From Cubamyces lactineus (lineage: Eukaryota; Basidiomycota; Agaricomycetes; Polyporales; Polyporaceae): a DNA stretch of 64,000 nt. The number at the start of each line of letters is the position of its first letter. Positions within the stretch are counted from its first letter, which is position 1. Shown piece by piece: positions 33,451 to 44,880 of this stretch. The notes beneath the pieces are model-generated. The model was given only the letters and a program-made list of their open reading frames with translations. It did not search any database and was not told the origin of the DNA. The stretch covers positions 1,116,001 through 1,180,000 of the forward strand of contig JACDTU010000008.1 of NCBI GenBank assembly GCA_022376465.1, in the 5' to 3' direction. The translations under genes were made by a program, and so were the position numbers.

Positions 33451-33766
33451 ATGAATTCGCAGCAAGGCCAGAACTACGGCAACAACTCCGCGCCCCAGGG
33501 CTTCCAGCAGCCCCGTGAGATGGAGTACCTTTGTGCTGGTGAGTCCCTCACGCGTGTATCACATATGGGTTGACAGCTCACACTTCGCAAATAGACTGCG
33601 GCGCGAAAAACGAGATCAGGTCCCGTGAGCCCATCCGTTGCAGAGAGTGCGGCCACCGTATCATGTACAAGAAGAGGACGAACCGAAGTGCGCAAATATA
33701 GTCCTTCCTGTCATTCAATGCCTCGCTTACCGTGCTTCTCCAGTGGTTCAATTCGAGGCGCGGTGA
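33451..33766 (+). CDS. RPB12: DNA-directed RNA polymerases I, II and III subunit RPB12 (ABC10-alpha)
   Basis: Three exons (33451-33539, about 33594-33689, about 33744-33766) give a 67-residue protein starting [10 protein letters not shown] and ending KRTNRMVQFEAR, the invariant C-terminus of this subunit. The four zinc-binding cysteines are present as C28-x2-C31 (CADC) and C45-x2-C48 (CREC), with [20 protein letters not shown] between and after them. RPB12 is shared by all three nuclear RNA polymerases and helps assemble the Rpb3/Rpb11-type platform. The last exon adds only MVQFEAR and shows that the splice join is right. The N-terminal Gln/Asn-rich stretch is variable in the family. Family and completeness are clear. 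Confidence 0.95.
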
Positions 33767-34208
33767 CGTCGTCCGCTTCGCACTTTCTTTCCCCTTCCGT
33801 CTGTCTCGGTTCCCGCTATCGACGTCTCCCCTTCTCCGGCATTTCCTTCCGAAATTCACTGAGCGACATTCGCTACTACATCCACCGTCGCTTCGCGGGG
33901 GGCGCAAGCGAGGGGTCACTGGTCCGCTATCAAAATCACGGTGCCGTCCCGCCGCAATACCCTCCACATGTATACTACCGTAACGATGTCATAATGTGCA
34001 TTAGGTCTGATCATGGGTACACTATGTCCGACAAACTACGATGAAAGCGGTAAAGCATGCAAGAAAGCACTGAACGATCCCGAACTCCTCCCAGGCCGCC
34101 GGGTCTTCCGGCAGTGGGTCGTCATCATCTTCATCGTTCTTCTCCTTCTCTCTCTTCCTTTCTCTCGCCCACACTCCGCCCACCCTCCGACAACAGATCT
34201 GGCATCTT
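33767..34208. other. Convergent intergenic region
   Basis: Tail-to-tail spacer between RPB12 (+) and the second DUF6593 gene (-). A pyrimidine-rich + tract lies at about 34135-34190. No gene recognised. Confidence 0.35.
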
Positions 34209-35181
34209 CTACCAGGCGCCCACTCGCTTGAACCATAAGTTCAGGAAGCACGTCACCACGATGCGATCCAAGAACCCCTCGGCCCGTTCCGCAACGCGCA
34301 GGATCAGCGTCTCCTGCGTCCACAGCGCGATCGTCTTCCCGCGATTTGTGAGATTATCGCTGACGCACTAGAAGGTGAGACGCATGTCGGCACGTCCGGA
34401 GACACGTCGGGCATGAGCAAGGAGCCGCTCTCGAGTCAGTCACAGGTCGTCCTGAACGCGGATAACGCTCCTAGGGCTGGCTGCCCCCGGAGCGGCTTAG
34501 CGCGAACTGCGCGAGGTTCACTCACAATCAAATCTGTGCCGTTCTCGGCGATCTTCCACTTGTACTCGGAGTTGTTCACCTTGAACCTGCGGGATCTGCC
34601 GTACAGATTACGTGCGGTGAGCCAAGCATTCCTTCGTTAGGACACAGGGTCCGAGAGGCTAACGCCTCACGGAGGGAGGGAGAGGGGGGAAATGGCTGAT
34701 CGGAGACAAAACGCACTTGCTCGATGTCTTCTTCAGCTTTCGCAGCTCGCGGATTGATATCTGCAACAAGATGAGCACCGGGCCCGGCGCTGAGCAGGCT
34801 ATCGCGGGAGGAGGGCGCGACGAAGAATTACCCGCTCGACGCCGAAGTAGACGGCGCCGCTGGTGTTGGAGGACCATTCTACTTGCCCCGCGTTCTCCCA
34901 GAGCTGTGTCTCCATGTTCTTCCGCTGGAAAGATGTGACGCCGGTGGTGAGGCCCGTATTTGGATGGTGGAACTGTTTAGCCGAATACGAATACAAATGG
35001 ACGGTCAGCGCTGTCGTCGAGGACAGAGCGGATAAGCGGTGTAGGTGAGTGGTTGGCGTACCTTGTACATTTCGATGGTGTTGTCCGATCCCTCGATCAC
35101 TTGGTGTATGTTGACCGTGCGAAAGTCGGCGTTGGGATTGGACGGATATACAAAGCGAAGGACGAGGTCCGTAGCAGACAT
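34209..35181 (-). CDS. DUF6593-domain protein (second copy in the window)
   Basis: Starts at ATG 35181 (MSATDLVLRFVYPSNPNADF) and ends WFKRVGAW with TAG at 34211-34209. Five exons join: TIEMYK to FHHPNTGLTTG (intron about 34982-35060), FGVER to ISIRELRKLKKTSSK, then ARNLYGRSRRFKVN, and GTDLI to CVSDNLTNRGK. The Tyr-x-Trp core appears as NSEYKWKIAENG, followed by the strand TIALWTQETLILRV and the C-terminal FLDRIVVTCFLNLWF, all in DUF6593 order. About 190 residues, no signal peptide. Function unknown. It is clearly distinct from the 20426-21405 member, so this is not a recent tandem copy. The intron before the last exon is longer (about 160 nt) and might hide a small exon. Confidence 0.75.
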
Positions 35182-36502
35182 GATTCTATCGGGGCCGTTG
35201 CAAAGGGGGTGGCGTTGGTGGCGATAGTGGTTATAGTGGTGTGCAGTGGCACGGGTGCAAAGGGGGAGGAGGGGACACAGAACCTGGGTGGCACCTTCGT
35301 GGCGGAGGGGTGGATTGTTTTATACCATACGGCGGCGTGTCTGAGCGAGGGCCACGACCCGCCGGGTCCTTGTCCACTTAAGCAGCTCGCTCTGGCACAT
35401 TCGCCTTTGCAATATCCGGGATGCCGGGCGGAGAGGGAGGCACTAGAGCAAGGCCCAGCAGGCCGGGTGATCTCCCTCGATCTGATTAGCATCAGTTCCG
35501 CTCCGAGCTTAACTCGCGTGGGTGGCTGGCCACTGGGCCAGGACCGACGCACCTGCACGCACACGCAGGGCGCAACACCGATAGCACCGCGGACCGCGGC
35601 AGAACCCTTGCACAGGCAGGGCAGGGCCACTGAGCCGCCGTCCCTCCGTGGCCCGCATCTCGATGTGCTGTGACGCGCCTGCGGTGGCTGCACCGCTCAA
35701 GCACGTTTGGGATGTGCGGACGCGAGCGCGGACATGGGCTCGACCAGGGGAGAAGGGGAGGCGGCGTGTGGCACACTCTGCTCGGAGAAGCTCGAGACTA
35801 GTACGTTCCACCCGGGACGCCCCTTCCCCCAGCTCACGCTCGCACAGAGCCAACGGGGAGAGCGAACATCCACCGGGAGCTGCGGCCGCATGCCCGAGCC
35901 CGCTGAAAAAGCAGGTGCGGCTCGATCGTCACTGTGCGCATGGCGTGGAGAAACTGTAGGAGATGGGCGGATGTCGATGGGTGGCAGTCGAGCGGTGCGG
36001 CGGGTGCGGTCAGAGTCATTGGACGACGCGTCTTATCGATGCCACCAGTGCGGCCGGGCCATGGGGTCCTGAGGCCCTGGGGATCGAGGACGCACGGATT
36101 ATCGTTCGCCGCAACGCACATGGCTCGTCCCGCGGCGCCCTGCCTGCCGATGAAACGATAGTGCGTGCGGGATAAATTGCAGGGATGTCACGGATGTGTC
36201 AGGCTGTGGTTACGGTCGGCACCACGGACCACGGTGCTGTGTGGCAGGGACGGAATAGCCGGAGGAGAGAAACGAGTTTGGGCCAAGGCCACAGCAGAAA
36301 TGAGATGCGCATGTGCTCTAGTGCGCCTTCCCGAACGCAATTGCGGCTGCGCGCAGGAAGCGGAAGGCGAGAGAAGGCGAACAATGTGCAGGTCTAAGTC
36401 ATAGAGAGAAAGCAGCCCCCGGGAGACGTCAGAGGCCCAGAGGAACGGAAGGCGAACAGCTTACAGCACCCATATGCATGAATATATTATCGCAAAGTAG
36501 CA
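35182..36502. other. Intergenic region upstream of the second DUF6593 gene
   Basis: About 1.3 kb, containing the DUF6593 promoter. Long mirrored frames (+ 35053-35673 and - 35693-35097) overlap the gene's first exon and upstream region but have no domain. Nothing else recognised. Confidence 0.35.
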
Positions 36503-37335
36503 CTAGTATGGATGGCCAGATGAGACCGATCGAGCATGGCCGGAAGGAACGGCGGAAGTTTCCAAGGGCACCTTCGCGTTGCCTAACATTGATGCGGGTG
36601 ACCTATAAGGCGACACGTTTCGCAGCAGGTTGACTTTGCCTCCCAGCGTTTCAAAAGCACCTTCACCGCGCCCACTATAAAAAGACAATGCTCTCTGCAC
36701 GCTGCGCGTTATGAGGACGGAACTAAGCTCGCTTGAGGAACAATATTTGCGGCAGACTGTCGCAATGCTGCAGCGCGGCCGTGTCGAGGTTTGCGCGACC
36801 GTTCGCGCGGCAGGTCGAGATCGGACAAGGCAGTCGAGATGAGCAAATTGAATGCCCTGTCGAGTTGCACCCACCGACGTCAGAGAAACATGAGGGCGTT
36901 CAGAAGGCTCGGCGCGCTGGAGATACTGTGGCCGAAATGAGCAGATCGCAGCGTGTACGAAACCGCGTTGCTCATCTCGACGTAATGCACAGAAATGCAC
37001 CTTGTTCACCCCCAGGGCCAGAACAAAGTCAGCGGCCCCTTCTGGATGTGAAGGGTATTGTCTGGACGTTGCGCGCAGATTGTGAGGCGGTACAAGCAGA
37101 AGGACTGAGCGATGCCGTTTAGGTCGGGATGGGGCTGATTGAGCGGCGTCGGTGGTGATAACGAGACACTGTTATGTAAAAGGGAGCGAGGCAGAGCTCC
37201 GTGGTGGTCCAGGAATACCGGATTATATTGCTGATGGAACGGGCGTTGCTGAGGACGACGAGGACGAGGGTAGGTCGCCGGACGAAGACGAGCGCTCCTT
37301 GGATCTCGGGCAGAGGAGTTAAGCGCCTTCTGCAT
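36503..37335 (-). CDS. Possible unrecognised protein gene (two adjoining open frames)
   Basis: From ATG 37335 a 109-codon frame (MQKALNSSARDPRSARLRPA, then HQQYNPVFLDHHGALP, ending LTLFWPWG) runs to a TGA at 37006 that is immediately next to a usable splice donor (gtgaac). A second 168-codon frame on the same strand (37009-36503) follows in another phase. Joining them through an intron ending near 36855 would give one protein of about 220 residues. No domain, signal or known family is visible, and the composition is not strongly gene-like. It may equally be chance. The start codon lies 238 bp from the bZIP start in divergent arrangement. Confidence 0.28.
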
Positions 37336-37360
37336 TGACGTCGGCCGAGTGAGCCACGTG
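37336..37360. promoter_or_regulatory. CRE-like and E-box motifs upstream of the bZIP gene
   Basis: TGACGTCG at 37336-37343 differs in one base from the palindromic CRE/ATF bZIP site, and CACGTG (37355-37360) is a perfect E-box/G-box. They are 12 bp apart and about 215 bp before the bZIP ATG. bZIP factors often bind CRE-like sites, so autoregulation is possible; the motifs are short and unproven. Confidence 0.35.
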
Positions 37361-37573
37361 GGGTACGCAGCAGGCTCGGGACGATCGGCAGGAAACGCCG
37401 CCGAGACCGTGCGCGTCGGGCGGCTGCTGGTTAGAAAGCGAACGGTCCTCAGTCGCCTCCGCTCATCGTCTCCTCGCCCTCCCCCGCACTCGCCATCTCC
37501 GTCGCAGCACTCGCCTCATCCGTGCACCCCTCACGCGTCCTCGGCCTACTACTCGCATTTTAGTTTACGCGCA

Positions 37574-39613
37574 ATGCCAGACGAGCGAGACCGTAGTGTA
37601 TCCCGTGACATTGAGGTGTGTGAGCAAGCTGCGCTTGGTGTAAGTCCCCGTGGAAGTTGAAGAGTGACTCCGATCCGGTCTCCAGAGCTCAGAGCCGCCC
37701 TCTCCTGCTGAAACAAACAACGACAATGGTGGCACACAATCGCCCGCCGTAGGAAAGCCTGGACGGAAGAAAAACCCCAAGTACGATCACTCTTTCCTCA
37801 GCGTGATGACGCTTACGTTGGGCGTACCTCCCCACTAGCTCGCAGGCTGCCAGGCGTGATCAAAACAGGATCGCCCAGAGGGAGTTTCGCCTTCGTAAAC
37901 AACAACGCGTGAGTATCAGTCCCTTCCACAAACGGTCCAGTGGCGCTGGTCTGTCCGTCGTGCTGACCAGTACTCTCCGGGGTATGGCACGCCGCTCTAG
38001 ATACGGGATCTTGAGGCTAGCGTCGAGATACTCTCTGGCGGCAAAGATGAGGCCCTCTCCCAACTGAGGAAGGTGCTCAAAGGTATGAACTCGACGTAAA
38101 CTACCCTGGAAGCCGTTGGCATTAACGGTCCTCACCCGAGATCTCATGCATGAAAACCAGGTGCTTCGAGGCCTTTTGAAGAGCCTGAGCGGCTTCATTG
38201 GCGAGGGTGCAGGTGGTGTCCTCGCTAAGATCGGCTGGGAGATGAGCGACTTCAACGACCTCGTCAACAAAGCCGAGACGGACACTGCTTGGGAGAGCTA
38301 TCAACGACACAAACGAGAGCAGTCGGAGGCTGCGGGCCCTTCTGGGTCTGGTTCTGGACAAAAGCGCCCAGCAGACGACTCAGACCCGTATGGTCTCAGG
38401 CCAAAACGAGCTCGCCCTACAGAAAGTAATGGCGAGTCGTCGCGAGCCAACGACAACTTCCCCTTACTCGTTCCATTGAACCCTGCTACATCGACCATCG
38501 GCTCGAATGGGTTATATTCTAGTCGCCCACACGACGGCAGTCTACTGTCAGAGTATACCCGCCCACCTACGTCTGCGTCGCCGATGTTTGTCCCACCTCC
38601 GTCTTCTTCACCAGTGACACAGCACGCGCAGTATGCTTCATCGACTTCATCTGCGGGAACGATGTCTTTACCGTTCCAATCGTCGTATATGCCCGGCATC
38701 TCGGTTCCCGGAGATCCCATGTCTTCTATGTCGATCGGGAATTCTAGCGTGGGGACGATGGCAGGTCCGTCGAGAACTGCCCCCGGGTCACAACCGTCAC
38801 CACAGCAGCAGCAGCAGCAAGAGGCCGAAGATGAAATGGAACCCAAGAAAAATGACGCATATAAGCTCATACAGTACGTGGTCTGACATTACGGGGAAAT
38901 GGAACGAGTTTCACTGATACGAGCGTGGGTACGGCCGTATAGCTACCACCTGGATAACTACAAACGGAACAACAACTACTGTCTTCCGTCATCGCTCCGG
39001 CCGACGCTCGTACAAAGGTAAATTCGAACCTTACGTCTCTTGCCGCGTTAGAGCTTACCGCCTGTTCGTTCTGTCATCTATAGGACTATTCCACACGGTC
39101 AGTGCCTCCCACACACGAAGCCTATCTCATGTTTGCTTAACTGACTGCTTGGCGTCTCTTCCTATCTTCCAGAGAGCGCGATCGACGGCGTGCTGCATCC
39201 CGAACTTCGCGATCGTATGATTCTCCTTCGAGGTGAGTGATTTGGTGACGCGAAGAGATGGCCGGCAACCTAGCTCGGCTCCAAGTAGATAGAAGGTACG
39301 ACTGACCGCTCTGCTAGATCGGTTCAACCTTGTCGACTGTCTACATGATTACCGGTATGCGGTGACCATCCACGGTGATGACGTCCTCGCACATCACAAC
39401 TGGGAGATCGGAGAAACATGGCTCCAGCGATACAAGTGCGTCGCCCTCGCCCATGCAATGTCTCAACTGTGTCTCATCAGTGCATCGTCACGGTCTGACA
39501 GATTCCTCGTCGATCCCGCCACTCTCAACATCGTCAACCGATGGAGAAGAGAAAGAGGCGAGGCGGAGCTGCACGTCAGCGAGTATTCGACGGAGCAGCC
39601 TATCCAGGTTTAG
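37574..39613 (+). CDS. bZIP transcription factor with C-terminal DUF3425-like region
   Basis: Starts MPDERDRSVSRDIE (37574), ends YSTEQPIQV at TAG 39611-39613. Exons join through introns at about 37616-37682, 37780-37844, 37908-37998 and 38082-38140, plus several small ones after 38872. The DNA-binding basic region is NSQAARRDQNRIAQREFRLR, with the Asn/Ala/Arg pattern of Yap-like bZIPs, followed by the zipper IRDLEASVEILSGGKDEAL..LRKVLKDLMHENQVL. After a disordered Ser/Pro region with a short poly-Gln run (38803-38820) comes a conserved C-terminal part, IPHESAIDGVLHPELRDRMI then HDYRYAVTIHGDDVLAHHNW, as in fungal bZIP proteins with DUF3425. Such factors regulate stress or nutrient genes in the nucleus. 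The specific pathway cannot be told from sequence. Confidence 0.88.
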
Positions 39614-40334
39614 CGCCATACCTCAGGCTCACCTTCATGACCATGGCCTTCGCGGCCACCACCACCTTGTCGCAGTGCGGGCTCGGTAGTTTCGGTAGTA
39701 TATCATTTGACGCTAACGTGAACAGTTCACGCACATACAGCAGGCAGCTTTCTATTGTATTACATAGATCCCGCGGGGCGAATCGTGGCGTCGTCGGTCT
39801 GCCTGTCTGCGAGACGAGTGGCAAGTGGTCAGCATCAGCAGACGCAGGCTGTCGACGGCACGATCGCCCTGTTCTCGTTGCAGGCTTTGGGTTTTGGTTT
39901 TTCGTAGTGATGTTGTATATGCAATGGCTTTGCTGGCTGGAACAAGTGGGACCTGCACATCCATCCTCATTGCGAAAAGCAATGGGTGCCCGGATATGTA
40001 CCCACACATATCCAATATCACCTGAGATATCACAAGAAGTAGCGGAGATGCTTGTCATGAACTGTATGTGCGTTACGCAGGTAGGGACCTTGCGGAACAG
40101 CACTTCCTTCTTGAAGTACGCCGTAGTCTTGACCAGGCATTAGCCTCTCTCACCATTGTCAGAACTTCCGTCATGCGCGAGAGAAATCGAATTCTTCTCG
40201 AAGCCGTGGGATTATATCTAGAGAGAAAATATGCAGGAATACAGAGTCTATGAAAGGGGGTGAGAACGCAGTGACGAATGACAGGCACGAGCAGACTCAC
40301 AGGGTAAAGAGATACTATGGGGACATCCCCAACT
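39614..40334. other. Convergent intergenic region between bZIP and uS14m genes
   Basis: About 720 bp. Two exon-like open pieces lie on +: about 39915-40050 (NKWDLHIHPHCEKQW) and 40023-40253 (EVRRSLDQALASLTIV, then a stop). I could not connect them to a start or to each other and recognise no family. They may be 3' UTR or a decayed gene. Confidence 0.3.
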
Positions 40335-40718
40335 CTACCAGGACGCCTTGTGCACCCCAGGGAGCTCGTTCGCCAACGCCTTCAAGCGGAACTGGTACTA
40401 CAAACACAAAACCCACCGCATCAGCCTCAAGACTCCGGAGATTCCGTACATACAGCACAGAAAGCGGAAGATACACACCCTGCTCAGGCCAAACTCGTTG
40501 ATGATACCCCGTCCCTTCCCCGTCTCCGTGCACCGGTTCTTGACCGTCGTCGGCCGCGTGTACCGCCCGAACGTGTTGAGCTGGAGCTGCGCCTGGAAGC
40601 GCACCTGCGCGGGCAGCGTCTGGTTGCGCGCGACATAGAGGTATGCGCGGCGCAGAATTTCATTGGCGTTCACGCCGTGGCGCGCCTTGATGTCGCGCAG
40701 CACGCGTGCGTTGGGCAT
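40335..40718 (-). CDS. Mitochondrial small-subunit ribosomal protein uS14m
   Basis: ATG at 40718, two exons separated by one intron (about 40397-40477, SR to YQFR), TAG at 40337-40335: 100 residues. The family pattern is clear: MPNARVLRDIKARHGVNANE at the N-terminus, then LPAQVRFQAQLQLNTFGR, the conserved RCTETGKGRGIINEFGLSR, and RYQFRLKALANELPGVHKASW at the end. The protein lacks the CxxC zinc motif found in some bacterial S14 proteins, which is normal for mitochondrial and chloroplast forms. uS14 binds 16S-type rRNA in the head of the small subunit. It faces a small membrane-protein gene across a 424-bp divergent promoter. Confidence 0.93.
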
Positions 40719-41142
40719 GCTGCTTTGCTAGGGGCGGAGGGATAGATGCAGCAGAGACGTCAAAGGTGGCGGGAGGGTAGCAGAATGCGAAGCGCCCAGG
40801 ACACAAATGGGCGTCTGTGACTTGCTGGTGAGCGTCTAACCAATCGCAGGCGCGGAATCGCCTGGCCAATCAGAACGGTCCCGATCCAGCTCGACCCTCG
40901 CCGCCGTTCGCTCATCGTCTTGACTTTCCTCTTCGTCGTCCATCGTCCTTGCCCCGTACCACCACCACCCCGGGGCTCAGACACACACTATAGCTCCGAC
41001 AAGGAGATGGGATACTGAATGTGAGCTCCAAAACAATGGTCCAGAACGTACCGATGGTCAATCGCTGACTGTTGGCGTCATCACAGACAAAACACACCCC
41101 ACGCCCGCACGCACGCACGTACGCACCACACACAGCCGTAGC
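40719..41142. promoter_or_regulatory. Divergent promoter of uS14m and the small TM-protein gene
   Basis: 424 bp between two start codons. Pyrimidine-rich leader for the right gene (cacgcacgtacgcaccacacacag). Both products are or may be mitochondrial, so shared regulation is possible. Confidence 0.4.
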
Positions 41143-41412
41143 ATGTCGGTATCGCGCCTGTACACCCGCCAGCGACGGAACTTCCTCTCGTCACTCTTCG
41201 GGCTCACGTTCCTTGCGTCGGTCGTCACCGTCTCCGCATCGACCATCCTCCCCTGTCCGGCGGACCGCGGGCGCTACGCGGACGGCGGCGACGCGCAGGG
41301 AGCAGCGTTGAATGGGAAGAAGGGAATTGCGGTCGTCGAGAAGAAGCCGAAGAGGTGGATAGAGGAGACGAGGCCGGTGTACAAGGCTCCCCCACCTAAT
41401 GCGCAATCATAA
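41143..41412 (+). CDS. Small single-TM protein, possibly a mitochondrial assembly factor
   Basis: Single exon of 89 codons starting MSVSRLYTRQRRNFLSS at ATG 41143. One membrane helix (about residues 15-38, FGLTFLASVVTVSASTIL) follows a basic N-terminus and is followed by PCPADRGRYAD and a Lys-rich tail with EKKPKRWIEETRP. The positive N-terminus, single helix and length resemble small inner-membrane proteins that assist cytochrome oxidase assembly (COX14-like annotations are common for such mushroom proteins). That assignment is weak and based on shape. It lies head-to-head with a mitochondrial ribosomal protein gene. Confidence 0.6.
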   Translation: MSVSRLYTRQRRNFLSSLFGLTFLASVVTVSASTILPCPADRGRYADGGDAQGAALNGKKGIAVVEKKPKRWIEETRPVYKAPPPNAQS

Positions 41413-41724
41413 TCGCCCGCTCATAATGCTGAAGCACCTCGCAAACTTGTGACATCGGATACACGCTCTCAACATACCCCCATATGGCTCCCCGGGGCTA
41501 TCACGTTCACGGTCTGCAGAGGACTCGGTGATACTACTTCATGTATGGTGAGTCTGACATGTTCAAAGACGAGAATACCTCAAAAAGGGGAGACGTATGA
41601 ATCTTTCTGCCGCACGTTGGCTTGCGCTTCTGTTCAGCTATGCTGCGATCCGCAACACAAAAATGACTAGTTATGCAGCTGTTTATGTGTTTGTCTAACT
41701 ATTGATACATGTCCCTGGTATACA
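41413..41724. other. Convergent intergenic region
   Basis: Tail-to-tail spacer of 312 bp between the small TM-protein gene and the MFS transporter. Nothing recognised. Confidence 0.3.
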
Positions 41725-44700
41725 TCACGGAGTTTCCGCCGTTTCCGACGACTCCTCAGTCCTGTTGGAATCTCTCCGCTTCCACGCCTCTTCCTGTTCC
41801 TCATGGCTTCCCCTAGGTACGCATCGCCATGAGCTGCCACAAATCGAGTGCAAGGGACACAGGTACGCACGGTAGTGGGTTCTCCTGGATGGGAAGACAG
41901 CACAGGAAGCAGATAAAGTTGATCGCGGCTTGGCATATGAACACGACGCGGAGCGCGTCCGCATACGAGTCCACCGCCGCTTTTCGCAGCTCCGGGCTGA
42001 GCTCTGGTATAATTGTCGTCGAGTGCCTGTGCGCGCGGGAACGCGCATTCATTCGGCCGTCAGGAACGCGATCGCGGGCAAGGGCGGAAGGTACGAGACG
42101 CGACGAACCTGATGCTCTCGATGATCTGCACGACGTCATGGGCGCGTCGGACGAACGGCAAAAATGGACGAATCAGTCAGCTCCGTGCAGCTTCGCAGAG
42201 CAAAGGATGACGATGCTGAGGGCACCGGGGCGTACCTCGACCGCGTGTGGACCATGTATGCGTTCACGGAGCTTGGCTGTCAGAATGGCTTGCAAGAGCG
42301 CGCCGCTCAGGCTGACGCCGATGACTTGCCCGGTCGTCCGGAACAAGTACGTGACTGTGGCAGCAAGCTTGCATGTCAGTAACGAAATCCTTCCACCACA
42401 CGCGGGATGCAATTGGGCACGCAAGTGACGTACTGCCGGTCGCGACCGCGATATCCTCTCGCGAGACGCTTGCGATCATAGCCTAGAACGGGGCCGGGCT
42501 GTCAGTCCGCGGTGTCGGGCGGGTCAGACGGAGGTGGACTGGTACGAACGATGAGTGTGGTCGTAATGACGCTGGCCATGCCGAACCCTTGCGGCATGAC
42601 ATCGAGCCACAAATGCCACGTCGCCGAGTTCTCGTTCCAAAACGCAACGAGCGTCGCGGCGACGACGGTCAAGAGGCACGAGCACAAGGTGAGCGAGTAG
42701 AGTTTGCCGGTGCGCCGCATGACCCTGTCCGACGCCGTGTCAGTTAGTACGTCTGAGGCGGAGCTGCGATCTGAAGCTGCGAGGTGTTCTCTGTGCTCAC
42801 CATCCGGCAAATACGCTTCCCGTCGAAATTGCGACCTGACAGCGAAGTTTAGACGGCGGACGCTCCCCCGGCGTAATGTCCGCTGAAGACGTACAGAGTG
42901 AGGTAATAAGTGCATCCCTACAGATATCGTTGATCAGAGTTCAGCTTGGGATCGTAGCAGACCGGAGCGGAGCTCACCTGCATCGGTTGAGGAATTCAAC
43001 CTTACAGCGGAGAAGTACTGAGCGGACGTGTCAGATCCCGACGACCGAGAGCTTTCCAGTAGCATACGCGACACTTACTAATGGCACGTTGTATATCTGT
43101 CAACGACGGTTCAGTGAGAGGCCGTACCTGTGCGTATCTGTCTAAACTTACCATTGAGAACGCGGCCACGCTTCCAAAGAAATTTGACAGCGAGACGAAG
43201 AACGGGGTCCGTTGTTTGACTAATCGCATGGGCATCACAGGGTATGGTGAGTAGCATGTCTCAACCCATATGAACGCCCCGCCAAATACAACGCTCGCGA
43301 GGAGGAGGCCCCAAATAAGCGGGTGCGCCCACGGGAGCTCCTCCGTCGATTTGAGCGAAAGCCCTAGGAGGAGGCAGCCGACCGTGCCGACGAGGGTAAA
43401 GGAACCCAGTACGTCAATGCGGCGCAATTTCGCGCGAACGGGCTGGTTTTCGATCTCGTCCGGAAGCCGGATCGATACTTTGAGGGCGACGAGAACGAAC
43501 GAGAATACAAGGATAGGCATCTAAAATCCGCCCATGGGCCACGTCGATAGACATCGCCATTCATTTTTGCGTGAGTGTGTGAAGGCAGGCGTGCAGCGAG
43601 TCCACCAGGGTCACCAGGGTCGCGATTGAGTTTGAGGGATATTGGATGCGGGAAGATCGCATTCCAGCTCAGCTCAGCGGGCGCCCCAGTATGTGCGGAG
43701 AGGGCTCACCTGGAGAAGAAACGCTGATCTCCTTGGGTCGGAACATTCGTAGACAACACCAAGATCAGAACGTGACATGTCAGACACTGCACTGTCGAAA
43801 AATGACCCCGCATGGGAGCGCGTTGAGCGCAACGTACCATCCAAGCGCGTCGTTCATCCAACCACCGAGCGGGCCGCCCAAGCCAGCCCCGAGGCCGAAA
43901 AGACTAGTTTGACGTGAGCGAGGTAAAATGCTTGCCGGCGGTAGTAGAAGCTTACATGTTAGTCATGCCTTGATAAAGGCCTCGCTGACGGCTAGGAGGA
44001 GTCGCTGTCAGAGCCTCGAGGATCTGCGCGTACTCGGTAGGGGCCGTAGTAGAAGGGCTTACAGTGGAATTAGATCCGTTACAGCGACACTGGACACTAG
44101 CAGAGGGCAGGCGTGAGTACGAGGGATGACGTCATATGGACTGTTCGGGTGCGCCCACCTGTCATCACGCTGAAACGAGGAAAAGGGTGAGATTCTGATG
44201 ACTGCCTGGGCAAGCACAGGTGAGAACACACACCCTCCGCCTCCCATGCCAGCGATGGCTCGCGCGGCGATAAGCGCATCCATCGACGGTGCGAGGCCAC
44301 AAAACAGAGTCCCTGAGCCTGGGGCCGCCTGTCGGTGAATAGCGTGCTCGGCTAGCACCTACGCGTATATACACGCACCAAAAAACGACAGCGCGAGAAG
44401 CATCGCGCCTTTGCGACCCAAAATATCTGACAGCCGACCTAGAAAGTCCGTCGGTCAAGGGAGCGCACACGTGGGCGAAGCGATGACGGCGCGTACCATA
44501 GAGTGGTGTAAAGCAGCATACAGAAAGCAGATAGGATGTACCGATATACGACGAGCGGTTCGATTCATTGAAGTAGCTTCCAATGGGTGAGAGCAGTGTC
44601 GCTACGATCGTCCCTGGCGCGCAAAACCCGAATTGAGCGGGGGTTCGGGTCAGCAAGCGGAAACAAACATACCATCAAGGGCCCCCAGGAAGACCGCGCT

Positions 44701-44880
44701 CCACAGGCCAGCGAGGACCCACATAAGGTCTGCCCGGGAGATCTTGTTCAGCACCGGGGGCTCCGCTGGTTCTGGAGACTGCGTGCGACTTGAACATGCA
44801 GAACGGTACGAGCGTGGACGGGCATCGCGGTCGTGCAGGAGAGGACTTGTCTCGTTGGAGTCGCGGTGAGATGGGGACAT
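41725..44880 (-). CDS. MFS transporter, DHA2 / vacuolar basic amino-acid (Vba/Fnx) group
   Basis: ATG at 44880 (MSPSHRDSNETSPLLHD), last exon reading EEQEEAWKRRDSNRTEESSE and ending at TGA 41727-41725. Many short introns. The N-terminal ETSPLL fits an acidic dileucine vacuole-sorting signal. The first helix reads ISRADLMWVLAGLWSAVFLG and continues with LDGTIVATLLSPIGSYF, a typical motif of this group; other helices are ALIAARAIAGMGGGG (motif A/C region), GVIF..SAFFLQMPIL, LRRIDVLGSFTLVGTVGCLL, LIWGLLLASVVFGGAFIWVE, SLSNFFGSVAAFSM, SLTLCSCLLTVVAATLVAFW, DVMPQGFGMASVITTTLIAM and VVFICQAAINFICFLCCLPI. This gives a 14-helix pattern. Yeast Vba and S. pombe Fnx proteins export or store basic amino acids at the vacuole. 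Drug export is the main alternative. Confidence 0.85.

Noticed and set aside
35053..35693. Long mirrored ORFs on both strands upstream of the second DUF6593 gene
   Set aside because: They overlap a coding exon in a GC-rich context and have no domain; typical shadow frames.
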